NCBI RefSeq assembly: GCF_900520355.1 | Contig: NZ_LS999521.1 | Span: forward strand, 682,001-746,000 | Length of the DNA stretch: 64,000 bases | Reading direction: 5' to 3' | DNA from: Acinetobacter calcoaceticus | GTDB lineage: Bacteria; Pseudomonadota; Gammaproteobacteria; Pseudomonadales; Moraxellaceae | Shown here: in pieces, positions 36,257 through 47,747 of the stretch | Layout: every line of letters begins with the position of its first letter | How positions within the stretch are numbered: position 1 is the first letter of the stretch | The notes under the pieces: model-generated | What the model saw: the letters and a program-made list of their open reading frames with translations, nothing else | Told to the model about the DNA's origin: nothing | Databases searched by the model: none | Translations under genes and position numbers: made by a program

Positions 36257-36280
36257 AAACCCGCTCTAAAGCGGGTTTCT
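36257..36280. terminator. Intrinsic terminator of the gatCAB operon
   Basis: AAACCCGC-tctaaa-GCGGGTTT with flanking A/T runs, directly after gatB on the minus strand. Confidence 0.85.
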
Positions 36281-36297
36281 TTTTAAAGTAGATTAGC

Positions 36298-37767
36298 TTA
36301 ACCAATTAATTTCTTCATTAATTCATTTACTTGCGCAGGGTTGGCTTTACCCTTAGACGCTTTCATGACTTGACCTACAAGACCGTTAAAGGCTTTTTCT
36401 TTACCAGACTTGTATTCTTCAACCATTTTTTCATTGGCTGCAAGTACTTCTTTAATGATTGCTTCAATTGCACCAGTGTCGGTTTCTTGCTTTAAGCCTT
36501 TTTCCGCAATAATGTCATCGGCAGATTTACCTTCCGATTCCCACATAAAGCCAAAGACTTGTTTCGCAATCTTACCGCTGATGGTGTTATCAACAATACG
36601 TGCAATCATGCCACCAAGCTGTTCAGCAGAAACAGGTGAGTCTGCTAAGTCTAGGTTTGCTTTGTTTAAAGCACCTGAGAATTCACCCATTACCCAGTTT
36701 GCAGATACTTTACCTTGTGCGGCACCGCCCGCAGCAGCCACAACAGCCTCGAAAAAGTCCGCCATTTCGCGTGAGAGCGTAAGTACATGTGCATCGTACT
36801 CAGTTACACCAAAGTCTGCGATAAAGCGTGCACGGCGTGCAGCAGGTAGTTCTGGAAGCGCAGCACGAGCAGCTTCAATTTGCTCATCTGCAATAATCAC
36901 TGGTAACAAGTCTGGATCTGGGAAGTAGCGGTAATCATTCGCTTCTTCTTTAGAACGCATTGAACGCGTTTCCATTTTGTTTGGATCGAATAAACGTGTT
37001 TCTTGGTCGATGCTTCCGCCGTATTCCAAAATTTCCATTTGGCGTTCAATTTCAACATTGATCGCTTGCTCGATGAAACGGAATGAGTTGAGGTTTTTCA
37101 ACTCACAGCGTGTACCAAATGGCTGTCCCGGACGACGTAAAGACACGTTACAGTCTGCACGGAATGAACCTTCAGCCATGTTACCGTCAGAAATACCTAA
37201 CCAACGCACAAGTGTGTGAATTGATTTGATGTAAGCCACAGCTTCTTCAACCGAACGCATATCTGGTTCAGATACGATTTCAAGTAACGGCGTACCAGCA
37301 CGGTTTAAGTCAATGCCAGACATGCCTTCAAATTGGTCATGAATAGATTTACCCGCATCTTCTTCGAGGTGAGCACGTGTTACGCCAATACGTTTGATTG
37401 TGCCATCTTCAAGCTGGATATCAACATGGCCCAAGCCAACAATCGGGTTATCCATCTGGCTAATTTGGTAGCCTTTTGGCGAGTCAGGATAGAAATAGTT
37501 TTTACGTGCGAACACAGAAGCTTGGTCGATGTATGCATCGATACCCAAACCAAAGCGAATCGCAAGATCAACCACTTTTTGATTGAGAACAGGCAAAACA
37601 CCTGGCATGGCCAAGTCTACAAGGCTCGCTTGAGTGTTTGGGTCTTGACCGAATTCAGTCGATGAACCAGAGAAAATTTTAGAGTTGGTTGCAAGCTGAG
37701 TGTGGATTTCGATACCAATAACGACTTCCCAACCGTCAATCAATTTCAACTTTTGAGCTTCAGCCAT
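36298..37767 (-). CDS. gatB: Asp-tRNA(Asn)/Glu-tRNA(Gln) amidotransferase subunit B
   Basis: tRNA-binding kinase subunit of the GatCAB complex, which converts misacylated Glu-tRNA(Gln) and Asp-tRNA(Asn) to the correct amide forms. 489 residues, the normal length. Typical blocks: [24 protein letters not shown] (split near 9-32), [19 protein letters not shown] (near 86-104), [15 protein letters not shown] (near 157) and the C-terminal YqeY-like domain ending [14 protein letters not shown]. Its start codon overlaps the gatA stop by one base (TAATG), so they are translationally coupled. Confidence 0.97.
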   Translation of the reverse strand: MAEAQKLKLIDGWEVVIGIEIHTQLATNSKIFSGSSTEFGQDPNTQASLVDLAMPGVLPVLNQKVVDLAIRFGLGIDAYIDQASVFARKNYFYPDSPKGYQISQMDNPIVGLGHVDIQLEDGTIKRIGVTRAHLEEDAGKSIHDQFEGMSGIDLNRAGTPLLEIVSEPDMRSVEEAVAYIKSIHTLVRWLGISDGNMAEGSFRADCNVSLRRPGQPFGTRCELKNLNSFRFIEQAINVEIERQMEILEYGGSIDQETRLFDPNKMETRSMRSKEEANDYRYFPDPDLLPVIIADEQIEAARAALPELPAARRARFIADFGVTEYDAHVLTLSREMADFFEAVVAAAGGAAQGKVSANWVMGEFSGALNKANLDLADSPVSAEQLGGMIARIVDNTISGKIAKQVFGFMWESEGKSADDIIAEKGLKQETDTGAIEAIIKEVLAANEKMVEEYKSGKEKAFNGLVGQVMKASKGKANPAQVNELMKKLIG

Positions 37768-39245
37768 TATGCATTCTCCTCAGCAATTGCCGCACGTTTG
37801 GTATGCCAGTCAGTAGTTTGTTGGTATTGATGAACAATTGACAACAATTGTGATTCGGACCAATAGTTACCAATCAACTGTAAGCCGACAGGTAAGCTGT
37901 CTTTGTCAAAACCAACAGGAGCATTAATCGCTGGTAAGCCTGCTAAGTTCACTGCAAGTGTATAGATATCACCTAAATACATTTCAGTTGGACTTAAGTT
38001 TGCACCAATTTTATAAGCAGTGGTTGGTGCAGAAGGAGCAGCAATCACGTCTACATTTTCAAATGCTTTTAAGAAGTCTTGTTGAATTAAACGACGTACT
38101 TTTTGCGCTTTCACATAGTAAGCATCGTAATAACCCGCAGAGAGGGCATAGGTACCAATTAAGATACGGCGTTGAACTTCTGGACCAAAACCTTCTGAAC
38201 GCGAACGCTTGTAAAGATCCATCAAGTCAGCCGGGTTTTCACAGCGATAGCCGTAGCGAACACCATCGTAACGAGACAAGTTAGAAGATGCTTCTGCTGG
38301 TGCGATGAGGTAATACGTTGGAACATAGGCTTCAGTCATATTGAGATCAATCTCAACAAGAGTTGCACCCATTTCTTCCAGCTTTTTCAAAGACTCTTCA
38401 ACACGAGCTTTTACGTCAGCATCTAAACCAGCAACGTTGAAATACTGTTTAGGAATACCAATACGTAAACCTTTTACAGATGTGCCATTTAAGTTTGCAA
38501 CGTAGTCATCAACTTCTTTTTTAACAGAAGTTGAGTCTTTTGCATCGTGACCTGCCATTACATTCATTAGGAAAGCACAATCTTCAGCAGAACGTGCCAT
38601 TGGACCTGCTTGGTCAAGTGATGATGCGTAGGCAATGATTCCGAAACGAGATACGCGACCATAGGTTGGTTTTAAGCCCGTTAAACCACAGAAAGAGGCT
38701 GGTTGGCGAATTGAACCACCTGTATCAGTACCCGTTGCAAAAGGCGCTAAATCAGCTGCTACTGCCGCAGCAGAACCACCAGATGAACCACCCGGAACAT
38801 GATCAAGTGCCCATGGGTTGTTCGTTGCACCTACATATGAGCTTTCCGAAGTTGAACCCATCGCAAACTCGTCCATATTCACTTTACCTAAAGTGACAAG
38901 ACCAGCTGCTTTAGTTTTTTCAACAACAGTTGCATCGTAAGGAGAGATGAAATTGTCTAATATTTTTGAACCAGCAGTTGTTTTAATGCCTTTGGTACAA
39001 AAAATATCTTTGTGTGCCAGAGGAATACCCGTTAGAGCAGTTGCATTACCTGCTTTTAATGCAGCATCGGCAGCGTCTGCTTCTGCAAGCGCTTGTTCAG
39101 GTGTAACCGTCACATAGCTTTTAACTTGTGAGTCGATTTTAGCAATACGTTTTAAATAGTGTTCAGTCAGTTCGCGAGATGAAAACTTCGCTTGGCTTAA
39201 GCCCTCAGCAAGTTCACGAATTGATAAGCGATGTAAATCAGTCAT
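37767..39245 (-). CDS. gatA: Asp-tRNA(Asn)/Glu-tRNA(Gln) amidotransferase subunit A
   Basis: Amidase subunit that releases ammonia from glutamine. 492 residues. The amidase-signature Ser-cisSer-Lys triad can be read: Lys in [12 protein letters not shown] (about 77), the serine stretch [17 protein letters not shown] (near 151-167), and the nucleophile in [15 protein letters not shown] (about 176). It starts 53 bases after gatC. Confidence 0.97.
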   Translation of the reverse strand: MTDLHRLSIRELAEGLSQAKFSSRELTEHYLKRIAKIDSQVKSYVTVTPEQALAEADAADAALKAGNATALTGIPLAHKDIFCTKGIKTTAGSKILDNFISPYDATVVEKTKAAGLVTLGKVNMDEFAMGSTSESSYVGATNNPWALDHVPGGSSGGSAAAVAADLAPFATGTDTGGSIRQPASFCGLTGLKPTYGRVSRFGIIAYASSLDQAGPMARSAEDCAFLMNVMAGHDAKDSTSVKKEVDDYVANLNGTSVKGLRIGIPKQYFNVAGLDADVKARVEESLKKLEEMGATLVEIDLNMTEAYVPTYYLIAPAEASSNLSRYDGVRYGYRCENPADLMDLYKRSRSEGFGPEVQRRILIGTYALSAGYYDAYYVKAQKVRRLIQQDFLKAFENVDVIAAPSAPTTAYKIGANLSPTEMYLGDIYTLAVNLAGLPAINAPVGFDKDSLPVGLQLIGNYWSESQLLSIVHQYQQTTDWHTKRAAIAEENA

Positions 39246-39298
39246 GAGTAAAATTTCTTTACATTCAAAATAGGGAAGATGGGTTAATTGAGTAAAAG

Positions 39299-39613
39299 TT
39301 ATTCAATCACGCGAGGAACAAGATACAAACCATCTTGAGTTGCTGGTGCAACTGCTTGGTACTCATCTCGATGATTGCTTTCAGTTACCACATCAGCACG
39401 TAAAGGTTGAGGATTGTCAAAAGGACTTTTCAAAGGTTCTACGCCTTCCGTATCAATGCCTTTTAAGGTTTCCATCATGCCTAAAATTTTATTTAGACTT
39501 TGAGCATATTCAGCAGATTGCGTATCATTGAGCGACAATCGAGCAAGATTGGCGATTGCTGAAACTGTTTGTGCATTTAAATCTGCTGAATGCTGTGCAT
39601 CCGATGTAGACAT
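39299..39613 (-). CDS. gatC: Asp-tRNA(Asn)/Glu-tRNA(Gln) amidotransferase subunit C
   Basis: Small stabilising subunit of GatCAB. 104 residues: [21 protein letters not shown] (near 21-41) and [20 protein letters not shown] (near 51-70), with the C-terminal LVPRVIE typical of GatC. First gene of gatC-gatA-gatB and divergent from mreB, with 133 bases between the start codons to hold both promoters. Confidence 0.95.
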   Translation of the reverse strand: MSTSDAQHSADLNAQTVSAIANLARLSLNDTQSAEYAQSLNKILGMMETLKGIDTEGVEPLKSPFDNPQPLRADVVTESNHRDEYQAVAPATQDGLYLVPRVIE

Positions 39614-39737
39614 AACATCACCTAATCAGTATTAAAAATTTTCAAAATATCGTGCGTTATAATAAGCGATTGACTTGTTCAAATCATCACATTTAGTTTA
39701 AAGTTGCCACCTTGCATCCACATGAAAGTTTAACTGA

Positions 39738-40787
<1,050 letters not shown>

Positions 40788-40803
40788 GTTTAAGGATTAG
40801 GCG

Positions 40804-41661
40804 GTGCAACAGAATATTTTTTCAAGACAGCCGCCATCTTTCCGCTCGTTCATTATTGCGGTCATTACATGTTTGGTTGTGCTGTTTTTTGACTGGCGCA
40901 TGCCTTATGTAATTCAGCCAGCAAGGGATGTCTTGTACGCTGCATATAATCCAATTTATGCATTGGCTAGCTATCCGGTACTGTCGAGAGAATGGCTGAA
41001 TCAACAAACAAAATCTGAAGCACAGCTGCGTCGTGAAAATACTGCGATGCAGGCTGAGTTGTTACAAGCCCAAGTCCGATTACAGAAGCTTTCTGAACTA
41101 TCAGCTGAAAATACCCGTTTGCGAGGTCTGCTTGATACGCCATTAATTATTGATGGTCGTATGGAGATTGCCGAAGTGATTGGTACCGATGCGGACCCAT
41201 TGCGTCATATCATCATTATTAACCGAGGCTCTATGGACCATCTTAAGGTCGGCCAAACGGTTTTAGATGATAAGGGGATTATGGGGCAGATCATTAATGT
41301 ATATCCTCATAGCTCACGTATAATGCTGTTATCAGATAAAGAACATTCACTTTCTGTGCGCCTTGAACGCACCGGAATGCGGGCAATTGTTTCTGGTACG
41401 GGTGATTTGGGCCGTTTGAAAATGGAATATGTTCCGACCAGTGCGAACATTCAGGTGGGGGATAAAGTGTTTAGCTCAGGTTTGGGTGAACATTTCCCAG
41501 CAGGTTATGCAGTGGGTACAGTTGCTAAAATAAGACGTCATAATTCAGGTGAATTTGCTGAAATTGATGTAACACCAGCAGCGCAATTAGCAACAGGACA
41601 CCATGTTGTAGTGCTTTTCTCTGAGTCATTAGCGAAGGAGCAACCTTATGCCGATCGCTAA
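40804..41661 (+). CDS. mreC: MreC, rod-shape protein
   Basis: Periplasmic scaffold of the elongasome. 285 residues with a GTG start 16 bases after mreB. One N-terminal membrane helix (about 14-32), then a coiled coil (about 62-100, SEAQLRRENTAMQAELL) and the MreC double beta-barrel (DPLRHIIIINRGSMDHLKVGQ near 137-157). It overlaps mreD by 14 bases. Confidence 0.95.
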   Translation: MQQNIFSRQPPSFRSFIIAVITCLVVLFFDWRMPYVIQPARDVLYAAYNPIYALASYPVLSREWLNQQTKSEAQLRRENTAMQAELLQAQVRLQKLSELSAENTRLRGLLDTPLIIDGRMEIAEVIGTDADPLRHIIIINRGSMDHLKVGQTVLDDKGIMGQIINVYPHSSRIMLLSDKEHSLSVRLERTGMRAIVSGTGDLGRLKMEYVPTSANIQVGDKVFSSGLGEHFPAGYAVGTVAKIRRHNSGEFAEIDVTPAAQLATGHHVVVLFSESLAKEQPYADR

Positions 41662-42139
41662 ACTAAAGCGAGAAAAGAACAATGATCCATTATGGGGGAT
41701 TATTATCTCCGTTATTATTGGATCAGTACTCATGATTTATCCGTTGTCTTACGATATTTCAGGCTGGCGTCCATTATTCATGCTGATGATTACGCTATTT
41801 TGGGTCGTCTGTCAGCCTTCTTGGTGTGGTGTCTGGTTTGCATTTGGAATGGGAATTTTTACAGATTTATTGCTTGATGCACCGTTAGGACTCAATGCTT
41901 TAAGTTTTGTCATTATGACTTTTCTAACCCGTTTTTTAATTCGGGAACGCCGTATTTTAACTTTTGGTAATTTGTGGACAATTGCAACTCTGGTCATTAT
42001 TGCCCATTTAGTATTTATGTGGGTAACACAAACCATGGGTGGTATTCACTTTTCGCTTGCTAGACATTGGCAACCATTGATGACAAGTATCATCACTTGG
42101 CCAATCGTCTATTATTGTTTGGCAAAATGGCGCATATAG
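41648..42139 (+). CDS. mreD: MreD, rod-shape inner-membrane protein
   Basis: 163 residues with about five membrane helices. The MreD core pattern GVWFAFGMGIFTDLLLDAPLGLNALSF (split near 61-87) is clear. It overlaps mreC before and maf after, so coupled translation is likely. Confidence 0.93.
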   Translation: MPIAKLKREKNNDPLWGIIISVIIGSVLMIYPLSYDISGWRPLFMLMITLFWVVCQPSWCGVWFAFGMGIFTDLLLDAPLGLNALSFVIMTFLTRFLIRERRILTFGNLWTIATLVIIAHLVFMWVTQTMGGIHFSLARHWQPLMTSIITWPIVYYCLAKWRI

Positions 42140-42687
42140 TTTTAGCTTCTAGTTCTCCTCGTCGGAAGGAACTATTACAACAATTGGGTTTGGTTTTTGA
42201 AATCTATAGCCCAGATATTGATGAACCAGTTCATAAGGATGAACTGGTTCATCAATATGTTGAACGTTTAGCGAGAGAAAAAGCGCAAACTGTATTAAAC
42301 CTTTTTCCAGAAGCAATTGTTATCGCTGCCGATACGAGTCTTGGGCTTGATGGCCAAATTATTGGCAAGCCTGAATCGAAAGATCATGCTTTTGAAATAT
42401 GGAAACAACTATCTGGACGCTGGCATGACGTATTTTCAGGGATATGTATTGCCACTCAACAACAAGTTTTGAGTCAGGCGGTACAAACACAAGTTGAGTT
42501 CCAACATCTGACTATACAAGATATGGAAGACTATTGGGCCACAGGTGAGCCTGTAGGGAAGGCCGGTGGGTATGCAATTCAAGGAATAGCTTCTCAATAT
42601 ATTCCCCAAATTCAAGGAAGTTATAGTAATGTGGTAGGACTTCCTTTATACGAATTTGCACAGTTATTAAAAAGAGTAAAGACATAA
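42127..42687 (+). CDS. maf: Maf-type nucleoside triphosphate pyrophosphatase
   Basis: House-cleaning enzyme that hydrolyses dTTP/UTP or modified nucleotides to monophosphates. From the ATG at 42127 it is 186 residues, starting MAHIVLASSSPRRKELLQQLG, which is the Maf signature. Further blocks are ADTSLGLDGQIIGKP (near 74-88) and GKAGGYAIQG (near 146-155). A TTG 20 codons upstream is open but lies deep in mreD. It overlaps mreD by 13 bases. Which Maf subtype (YhdE dTTPase) is inferred from the mre-rng context. Confidence 0.92.
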   Translation: MAHIVLASSSPRRKELLQQLGLVFEIYSPDIDEPVHKDELVHQYVERLAREKAQTVLNLFPEAIVIAADTSLGLDGQIIGKPESKDHAFEIWKQLSGRWHDVFSGICIATQQQVLSQAVQTQVEFQHLTIQDMEDYWATGEPVGKAGGYAIQGIASQYIPQIQGSYSNVVGLPLYEFAQLLKRVKT

Positions 42688-42801
42688 AGGGGTTGTTATC
42701 ATTCTTAATTGAATAGCATTGTCGATGAACACTAGACAAAGTTAAAGTTAACAGCTTCTCTGACTCTTTAATAAAAATTTTATAATGCTTTGAGTTTATG
42801 T

Positions 42802-44256
42802 ATGTCAGAAGAATTACTTATTAATGTCACGCCTATGGAGTGTCGGGTGGCATTAATCGAAAATGGAACTGTTAATGAGCTGTATGTTGAGCGTACGGTC
42901 AAGCGCGGTCTAGTCGGTAATATTTACAAAGGCAAAGTCGTGCGAGTGCTTCCGGGTATGCAAGCTGCTTTTGTTGATATCGGTTTATCTCGAACAGCCT
43001 TCTTACACATCAATGATATGGTTTGGCCTCGTTCACAACCTACCCCCAATGTCTTTGAGCTATTACATCCCGGTCAAACCCTGACCGTTCAAGTCATGAA
43101 AGATATGTTAGGAACGAAAGGGGCACGTCTGAGTACAGATCTTTCAATTCCTTCTCGTTATCTGGTTCTCATGCCATATGGTAACCATATTGGCGTATCG
43201 CAGCGTATTGAGTCTGAAGAAGAGCGAGATAGATTACGTAATATTATTGAAGGTATTCAATCTGAACATAATCTGCCGGGTAGTGTGATTGTACGTACGG
43301 CTGCCGAAGGTGTGGATGAGGCAGAAATTGCACGGGATATGTGCTATCTGAGTAAATTATGGGAATACATCCAACGTAAGCAGATTGATGTTGCAGTTCC
43401 TTCCTTAATTTTTGAAGAACTTCCATTACCTCAGCGTATTATTCGAGATTTAGCAAGCGAAGAGACGGCAAAGATCTATGTCGATTCGAGAGAAATTCAT
43501 GCCAAACTTATGGAGTTTGTTGAAGAATTTGTTCCGAATATGCAGAGTCGACTCATTCATTATCCGGGTGAGCGACCGCTATTTGATCTTTATAATGTCG
43601 AAGAAGATATCCAAAAAGCCCTTCAAACCCGTGTAGCTTTGAAATCTGGTGGTTATCTTATGATCGACCAGACTGAAGCCATGACAACGATTGACGTGAA
43701 TACCGGTTCATATGTCGGTGGTCGTAGTCTTGAAGACACGGTTTTTAAAACCAATATGGAAGCGACACAAGTCATTGCACGTCAACTTAGACTGCGTAAT
43801 TTGGGTGGTATTCTCATTATTGATTTTATTGACATGCAAGAAGCAATTCACCGTGAAGAGGTGATGCGTCAATTTGAAAAAATGCTTGAGCGCGATCACG
43901 CCAAGACAAAAATTACTCAAGTGTCAGAACTTGGGCTGGTCGAAATGACCCGTAAACGAACACGTGAATCGTTAGAACATTTGCTGTGTGAGTCGTGTCC
44001 AACGTGCCAAGGGCGTGGTTTTGTCAAAACAGCAGAGACAGTGTGTTACGAGATATTTCGTGAGATATTACGCTATACCCGCGCATTTGAGTCAACGAGT
44101 GGCTTTACTGTCGTTGCCCATCCTTCTGTGATTGACCGGTTATTAACAGCAGAAGCGCCAGCAGTGGCTGATTTAGAGCATTTCATCAACCGTGTGATTA
44201 AATTTCAGGTCGAAAATTTATATACGCAAGAGCAATACGATATCATTTTAAGTTAA
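42802..44256 (+). CDS. rng: Ribonuclease G
   Basis: Endoribonuclease that matures the 16S rRNA 5' end and cleaves some mRNAs. From ATG 42802 it has 484 residues. S1 domain: RVLPGMQAAFVDIGLSRTAFLH (near 45-66). Catalytic RNase E/G core: ATTIDVNTG-like MTTIDVNTGSYVGGRS (metal-binding Asp near 301), IIDFIDMQ (near 343) and the zinc-link CESCPTCQGRG (near 399-409). The C-terminal RNase E scaffold is absent, as expected for RNase G. No clear ribosome site; a TTG four codons upstream is also open. Confidence 0.95.
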   Translation: MSEELLINVTPMECRVALIENGTVNELYVERTVKRGLVGNIYKGKVVRVLPGMQAAFVDIGLSRTAFLHINDMVWPRSQPTPNVFELLHPGQTLTVQVMKDMLGTKGARLSTDLSIPSRYLVLMPYGNHIGVSQRIESEEERDRLRNIIEGIQSEHNLPGSVIVRTAAEGVDEAEIARDMCYLSKLWEYIQRKQIDVAVPSLIFEELPLPQRIIRDLASEETAKIYVDSREIHAKLMEFVEEFVPNMQSRLIHYPGERPLFDLYNVEEDIQKALQTRVALKSGGYLMIDQTEAMTTIDVNTGSYVGGRSLEDTVFKTNMEATQVIARQLRLRNLGGILIIDFIDMQEAIHREEVMRQFEKMLERDHAKTKITQVSELGLVEMTRKRTRESLEHLLCESCPTCQGRGFVKTAETVCYEIFREILRYTRAFESTSGFTVVAHPSVIDRLLTAEAPAVADLEHFINRVIKFQVENLYTQEQYDIILS

Positions 44257-44293
44257 AGTTGTAACAAGATATCGCTTAATCCTTGTTACAACT
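44257..44293 (+). terminator. Hairpin after rng, weak terminator
   Basis: 12-bp perfect stem AGTTGTAACAAG / CTTGTTACAACT with a 13-base loop. It is followed by GAAATTTTACTTTC rather than a clean T-run, so it may be a processing or stabilising hairpin instead of an intrinsic terminator. Confidence 0.55.
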
Positions 44294-44395
44294 GAAATTT
44301 TACTTTCATTCATGAATTTTAAATACTACTTACATACAGTAGCCGTAGACGTTCTCCCTATTTAACGTCTTAGCAAACAATAAGAGGTATAACCC

Positions 44396-44569
44396 ATGAA
44401 TGTAAGTGAAAACTTAATTAGCAACGGTCTTAAACATGTTTTAGATAGCACGCCAGTCAATAGCTGCTATATGTTGAATGACCAAGGTAAAGAAGTGCCG
44501 ATTACAACTGCGATGATTCGTTCAGTATGTCATCAGTTGCTTAACCAGTGCCGCACAATCAAAAAATAA
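44396..44569 (+). CDS. Small cytoplasmic protein of unknown function, 57 residues
   Basis: MNVSENLISNGLKHVLDSTP at the start, then a segment with two Cys (near 24 and 46) and ending CHQLLNQCRTIKK. A good ribosome site (AAGAGGT, seven bases before ATG) and a terminator right after the stop support a real, separately transcribed small gene. No family recognised. Confidence 0.65.
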   Translation: MNVSENLISNGLKHVLDSTPVNSCYMLNDQGKEVPITTAMIRSVCHQLLNQCRTIKK

Positions 44570-44595
44570 GGGGCCATTTCAAAGCCCCTTAACTT
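44568..44595. terminator. Intrinsic terminator between convergent genes
   Basis: AAGGGGC / GCCCCTT stem with a nine-base loop and a T-rich tail; it overlaps the stop codon of the 57-residue gene and lies next to the end of atfA. Confidence 0.8.
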
Positions 44596-44598
44596 TTT

Positions 44599-45984
44599 CT
44601 AACTTGCTGAATGATGTTTCAGCTGCTTCTCTGCAATAATTTCTTCAAAACGTTGAATCTCATCTTCTAAATGAGTCAAAAGGTTTTGCATTTTTGGCAA
44701 AGCATTTCGACAAGCTGTTAATCCCACTTCAAGCTTATCTAAATAACTAGTCATGGTAATATTTAAAGCTTGTCCATCCATAACAATGGAAGCAGGGTAG
44801 AGAGCGTCTAATTTCGCGCCATTCCAATAAAGTGGCTCACGTGGCCCTGGTACATTAGAAATCACTAAATTGAACGCCTGACGCTTAGGAAGCATTCCTG
44901 ACATGATGTTTAATCCTGCCGGACCATAAACCACCGCACTATAGTTTAAAATTTCATTAGCAGTCATACGGCTAAAGCGTTGCTTTGAATTCTGCATACT
45001 GCGACGAATAATTTCTAGACGTTCTAATGGTTGGTCTTTATGAGTGCCTAAATTTGCTAGAATCATGGTAATTCGGTTACTCATATCAGAATCATCTGTG
45101 CGTAATGAAGCTGGAACCATGGCAATAAGTGGCTTTTTAGGTAAGCTATTTTGACTAATCAAATATTCACGTAATGCACCCGAACATACTGCTAGTACAA
45201 CATCGTTAATCGTTACGCCTAATGCTTTTGAAATTTTTCTAAGGCGGCTCAGTTCAAAGGATTGGGCCGCAAAACGACGTGAAGCACTTACTCTTTGGTT
45301 CAAAATCGAAACTGGCGCCTGAAAGGTAGAAACATAATCAGGATTTTTGCCCATTTCTTTAAATATAGTCTGAGATAACTCTTGCATTACTTTAGGAGCT
45401 ATGTCGAGTTGAGACTTAATGCCTCCTAAAATACTCTTAATTTTACTTGTACTTGGAGTCGGCACTTTTAAGCGTTTAGTTCTCTTGCTTTCGACACACC
45501 ATAAAGGAACCACGTGTTTCTCTTCAGGTGTTTTTGAAAGTGATTTTTCAATTAAACGCATGCCTGCAACGCCATCAACCATTGCATGATGGATTTTAAA
45601 ATACATCGCAAAACGATTGCCTTCGATTCCTTCAATAATGTCACAGGTCCAAAGTGGCTTTGCACGATCAATTAATGAACTATGTTGCTGTGAAATATAA
45701 ACCAGAAGTTCACGAATGCGCCCCGGATGGGGTAAAGCAATGTGGCGAAAATGATGATCGATATCGAACTCTTCATCCTCATCCCAAAATAGACCATTTA
45801 AACGGTTATTGAAGGGCGGAATAGGAATACTTTTTGAGCGTTTAATATCTTCTACTAAATCATGTACAAAGGTTTCAGGTGCATTTTCAGGAATTTCAAA
45901 TAAAAATAATCCACCGACATGCATGGGTTGCTGTCTTTTTTCAAGTGACAGAAAAATGAAATCAATTGGGTGTAATGGACGCAT
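44599..45984 (-). CDS. atfA: Wax ester synthase / acyl-CoA:diacylglycerol acyltransferase
   Basis: Bifunctional WS/DGAT that makes wax esters and triacylglycerol from acyl-CoA, for storage lipid. 461 residues, opening MRPLHPIDFIFLSLEKRQQP, which I recognise as almost the same as AtfA of A. baylyi ADP1 (458 residues). The catalytic HHAMVDG motif is at 132-138, and the second family motif NDVVLAVCSGALR is near 268-280. Two further conserved runs (LVISNVPGPREPLYWNGAKL and the downstream stretch) are near 370-395. Possibly membrane- or droplet-associated. It stands alone with its own terminators at both ends. Confidence 0.95.
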   Translation of the reverse strand: MRPLHPIDFIFLSLEKRQQPMHVGGLFLFEIPENAPETFVHDLVEDIKRSKSIPIPPFNNRLNGLFWDEDEEFDIDHHFRHIALPHPGRIRELLVYISQQHSSLIDRAKPLWTCDIIEGIEGNRFAMYFKIHHAMVDGVAGMRLIEKSLSKTPEEKHVVPLWCVESKRTKRLKVPTPSTSKIKSILGGIKSQLDIAPKVMQELSQTIFKEMGKNPDYVSTFQAPVSILNQRVSASRRFAAQSFELSRLRKISKALGVTINDVVLAVCSGALREYLISQNSLPKKPLIAMVPASLRTDDSDMSNRITMILANLGTHKDQPLERLEIIRRSMQNSKQRFSRMTANEILNYSAVVYGPAGLNIMSGMLPKRQAFNLVISNVPGPREPLYWNGAKLDALYPASIVMDGQALNITMTSYLDKLEVGLTACRNALPKMQNLLTHLEDEIQRFEEIIAEKQLKHHSAS

Positions 45985-46114
45985 AAATCATTGTGCCTCA
46001 TGCATTTTTCTAAGAAGCCCTTATCTGAGCTCTTATTAGAATTATAGAACCGTAAAATTAAGTATATAGCGTTTAGAGTAGATAAAATATGACTTTGTGT
46101 ACGTAACATGACAT

Positions 46115-46146
46115 AAAAAAAACCACTGATTTAGCAGTGGTTTTTT
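46115..46146. terminator. Intrinsic terminator of cysH
   Basis: AAAAAACCACTG-atttag-CAGTGGTTTTTT, ten or more pairs, directly after the minus-strand cysH. Confidence 0.87.
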
Positions 46147-46155
46147 GATAACAAA

Positions 46156-46890
46156 TTACTTTTTCATGTTGCCTGCATGTAATCCGCACTCTTTTTGAGT
46201 CGCTTCTTCCCACCACCAACGTCCTTCACGCTCATGTTGGTTCGGTAATACAGCTCGTGTACACGGTTCACAGCCGATAGAAACAAAACCACGTTCGTGA
46301 AGAGGGTTATATGGAATTTCCATCATACGGATGTAGCTCCATACCTCAGCACTTGTCCAGTTCGCTAAAGGGTTATATTTAATGAGTTGCTTATCTGGAC
46401 CAGAGAAGCCTGCATCAGCTTGTACGACAGGAATTTCTGTACGTGTACCAGGGCTTTGATCTTTACGTTGACCTGTAATCCAGCCATCTAAAGTAGCAAG
46501 TTTTTTACGTAAAGGCTGAACTTTTCGAATACCACAACATTCCTGATGCCCATCTGTAAAAAAGCTGAATAAACCTTTTTCGTTTACCATGTTTTGAACA
46601 GCTTCAGATTCAGGGAAACAAATTTCGATATTGATATTGTAGTGTTTACGGACAGTTTCAATAAATTGATATGTTTCAGCATGGAGGCGGCCAGTGTCGA
46701 GACTAAAGACACGGAAAGGCTTACCCAAACGTGAAGCAATATCAATTAAAACAACATCTTCTGCTCCCGAAAAAGAAATTGCGATTTCACCTTGTTGGCT
46801 TAAGGCAAGTTCTAAAATTTCCCGAGGGCTTTTGGTTGCATATTCAGCAGCAAGAGCATCTACGATATCAATAGTCGGAATAACGGTCAT
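46156..46890 (-). CDS. cysH: Adenylylsulfate-type reductase
   Basis: Reduces activated sulfate to sulfite with thioredoxin in assimilatory sulfate reduction. 244 residues from the ATG at 46890, chosen because AGGAAC sits seven bases upstream; a start ten codons earlier has no such site. Nucleotide-binding block [13 protein letters not shown] (near 38-50). Cys pairs CC at 118-119 and C-x-x-C at 207-210 are the [4Fe-4S] ligands that mark the APS-using type found in Pseudomonas, rather than the cluster-free PAPS enzyme of E. coli. The C-terminal ECGLH carries the catalytic Cys (about 235). Cytoplasmic; lone gene. Confidence 0.93.
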   Translation of the reverse strand: MTVIPTIDIVDALAAEYATKSPREILELALSQQGEIAISFSGAEDVVLIDIASRLGKPFRVFSLDTGRLHAETYQFIETVRKHYNINIEICFPESEAVQNMVNEKGLFSFFTDGHQECCGIRKVQPLRKKLATLDGWITGQRKDQSPGTRTEIPVVQADAGFSGPDKQLIKYNPLANWTSAEVWSYIRMMEIPYNPLHERGFVSIGCEPCTRAVLPNQHEREGRWWWEEATQKECGLHAGNMKK

Positions 46891-47074
46891 GTGTGTTCCT
46901 GGCAAAAGGCTTGGGCGCATTGAGTTATGAAAAATATTCTAAAGGATAGTTGATAAACTGCTTAGCACTTTAATTTCGATCCTTATGAATAAAATTGATT
47001 TGATCAATAACAACGCAAAACTGAAAATCTTAATGGTATGATACAGCAATTTTTAACCAACGTTGGAAGCATTC

Positions 47075-47692
47075 ATGGAAATCGTATGCCTAGATCTTGA
47101 AGGGGTTTTAGTTCCTGAAATCTGGATCAATTTCGCTAAAAAAACAGGGATTAAAGAACTCGAGGCTACAACTCGTGATATTCCGGATTATGATGTTTTA
47201 ATGACTCAGCGTCTTAATATTTTAAAACAACACGGTCTAGGCTTAAATGACATTCAAGAAGTCATTGCTGAGATGGGGCCTTTACCAGGTGCAAAAGAGT
47301 TTGTTGAATGGGTGAGTACTCATTTCCAACTCGTGATCCTGTCAGATACTTTCTATGAGTTTGCACACCCTTTAATGAAGCAATTGGGTTGGCCAACCAT
47401 TTTCTGTCATAAATTAGAGACAGATGAAGAAGGAATGATTACGGCTTATAAGCTACGTCAACCAGATCAAAAACGTGAGTCTGTTAAAGCACTACATGGC
47501 TTAAATTTCCGCGTAATCGCTGCGGGCGATTCATATAACGATACAACCATGCTGGGTGAAGCCGACCATGGTTTCTTATTTGATGCGCCGACAAACGTAA
47601 TTGCTGAGTTTCCACAGTTTCCAGCAATTAATGGATATGATGCATTAAAAGAAGCAATCCGTTCAGTTTCGAAACGTACGATCCCAGCTTAA
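47075..47692 (+). CDS. thrH: ThrH, phosphoserine phosphatase / homoserine phosphotransferase
   Basis: HAD-superfamily enzyme of 205 residues. HAD motif I is CLDLEGVLVPEIW (Asp 7 with Glu in place of the second Asp), which is the ThrH signature. Motif II is VILSDTFYEF (near 88) and motif IV is AAGDSYNDTTMLGEA (near 150). The Pseudomonas enzyme releases phosphate from phosphoserine and can transfer it to homoserine. The ATG at 47075 has GGAAGC upstream; a start four codons earlier would bury that site. Confidence 0.92.
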   Translation: MEIVCLDLEGVLVPEIWINFAKKTGIKELEATTRDIPDYDVLMTQRLNILKQHGLGLNDIQEVIAEMGPLPGAKEFVEWVSTHFQLVILSDTFYEFAHPLMKQLGWPTIFCHKLETDEEGMITAYKLRQPDQKRESVKALHGLNFRVIAAGDSYNDTTMLGEADHGFLFDAPTNVIAEFPQFPAINGYDALKEAIRSVSKRTIPA

Positions 47693-47703
47693 GAGTAAAT
47701 AAT

Positions 47704-47728
47704 AAAAAGGCGCTTTAAGCGCCTTTTT
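47704..47728. terminator. Bidirectional intrinsic terminator
   Basis: AAAAAGGCGCTT / AAGCGCCTTTTT with almost no loop (palindrome), between convergent thrH and the FadL-type gene. Confidence 0.88.
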
Positions 47729-47747
47729 ATATGGATAAGTTTGAAAC

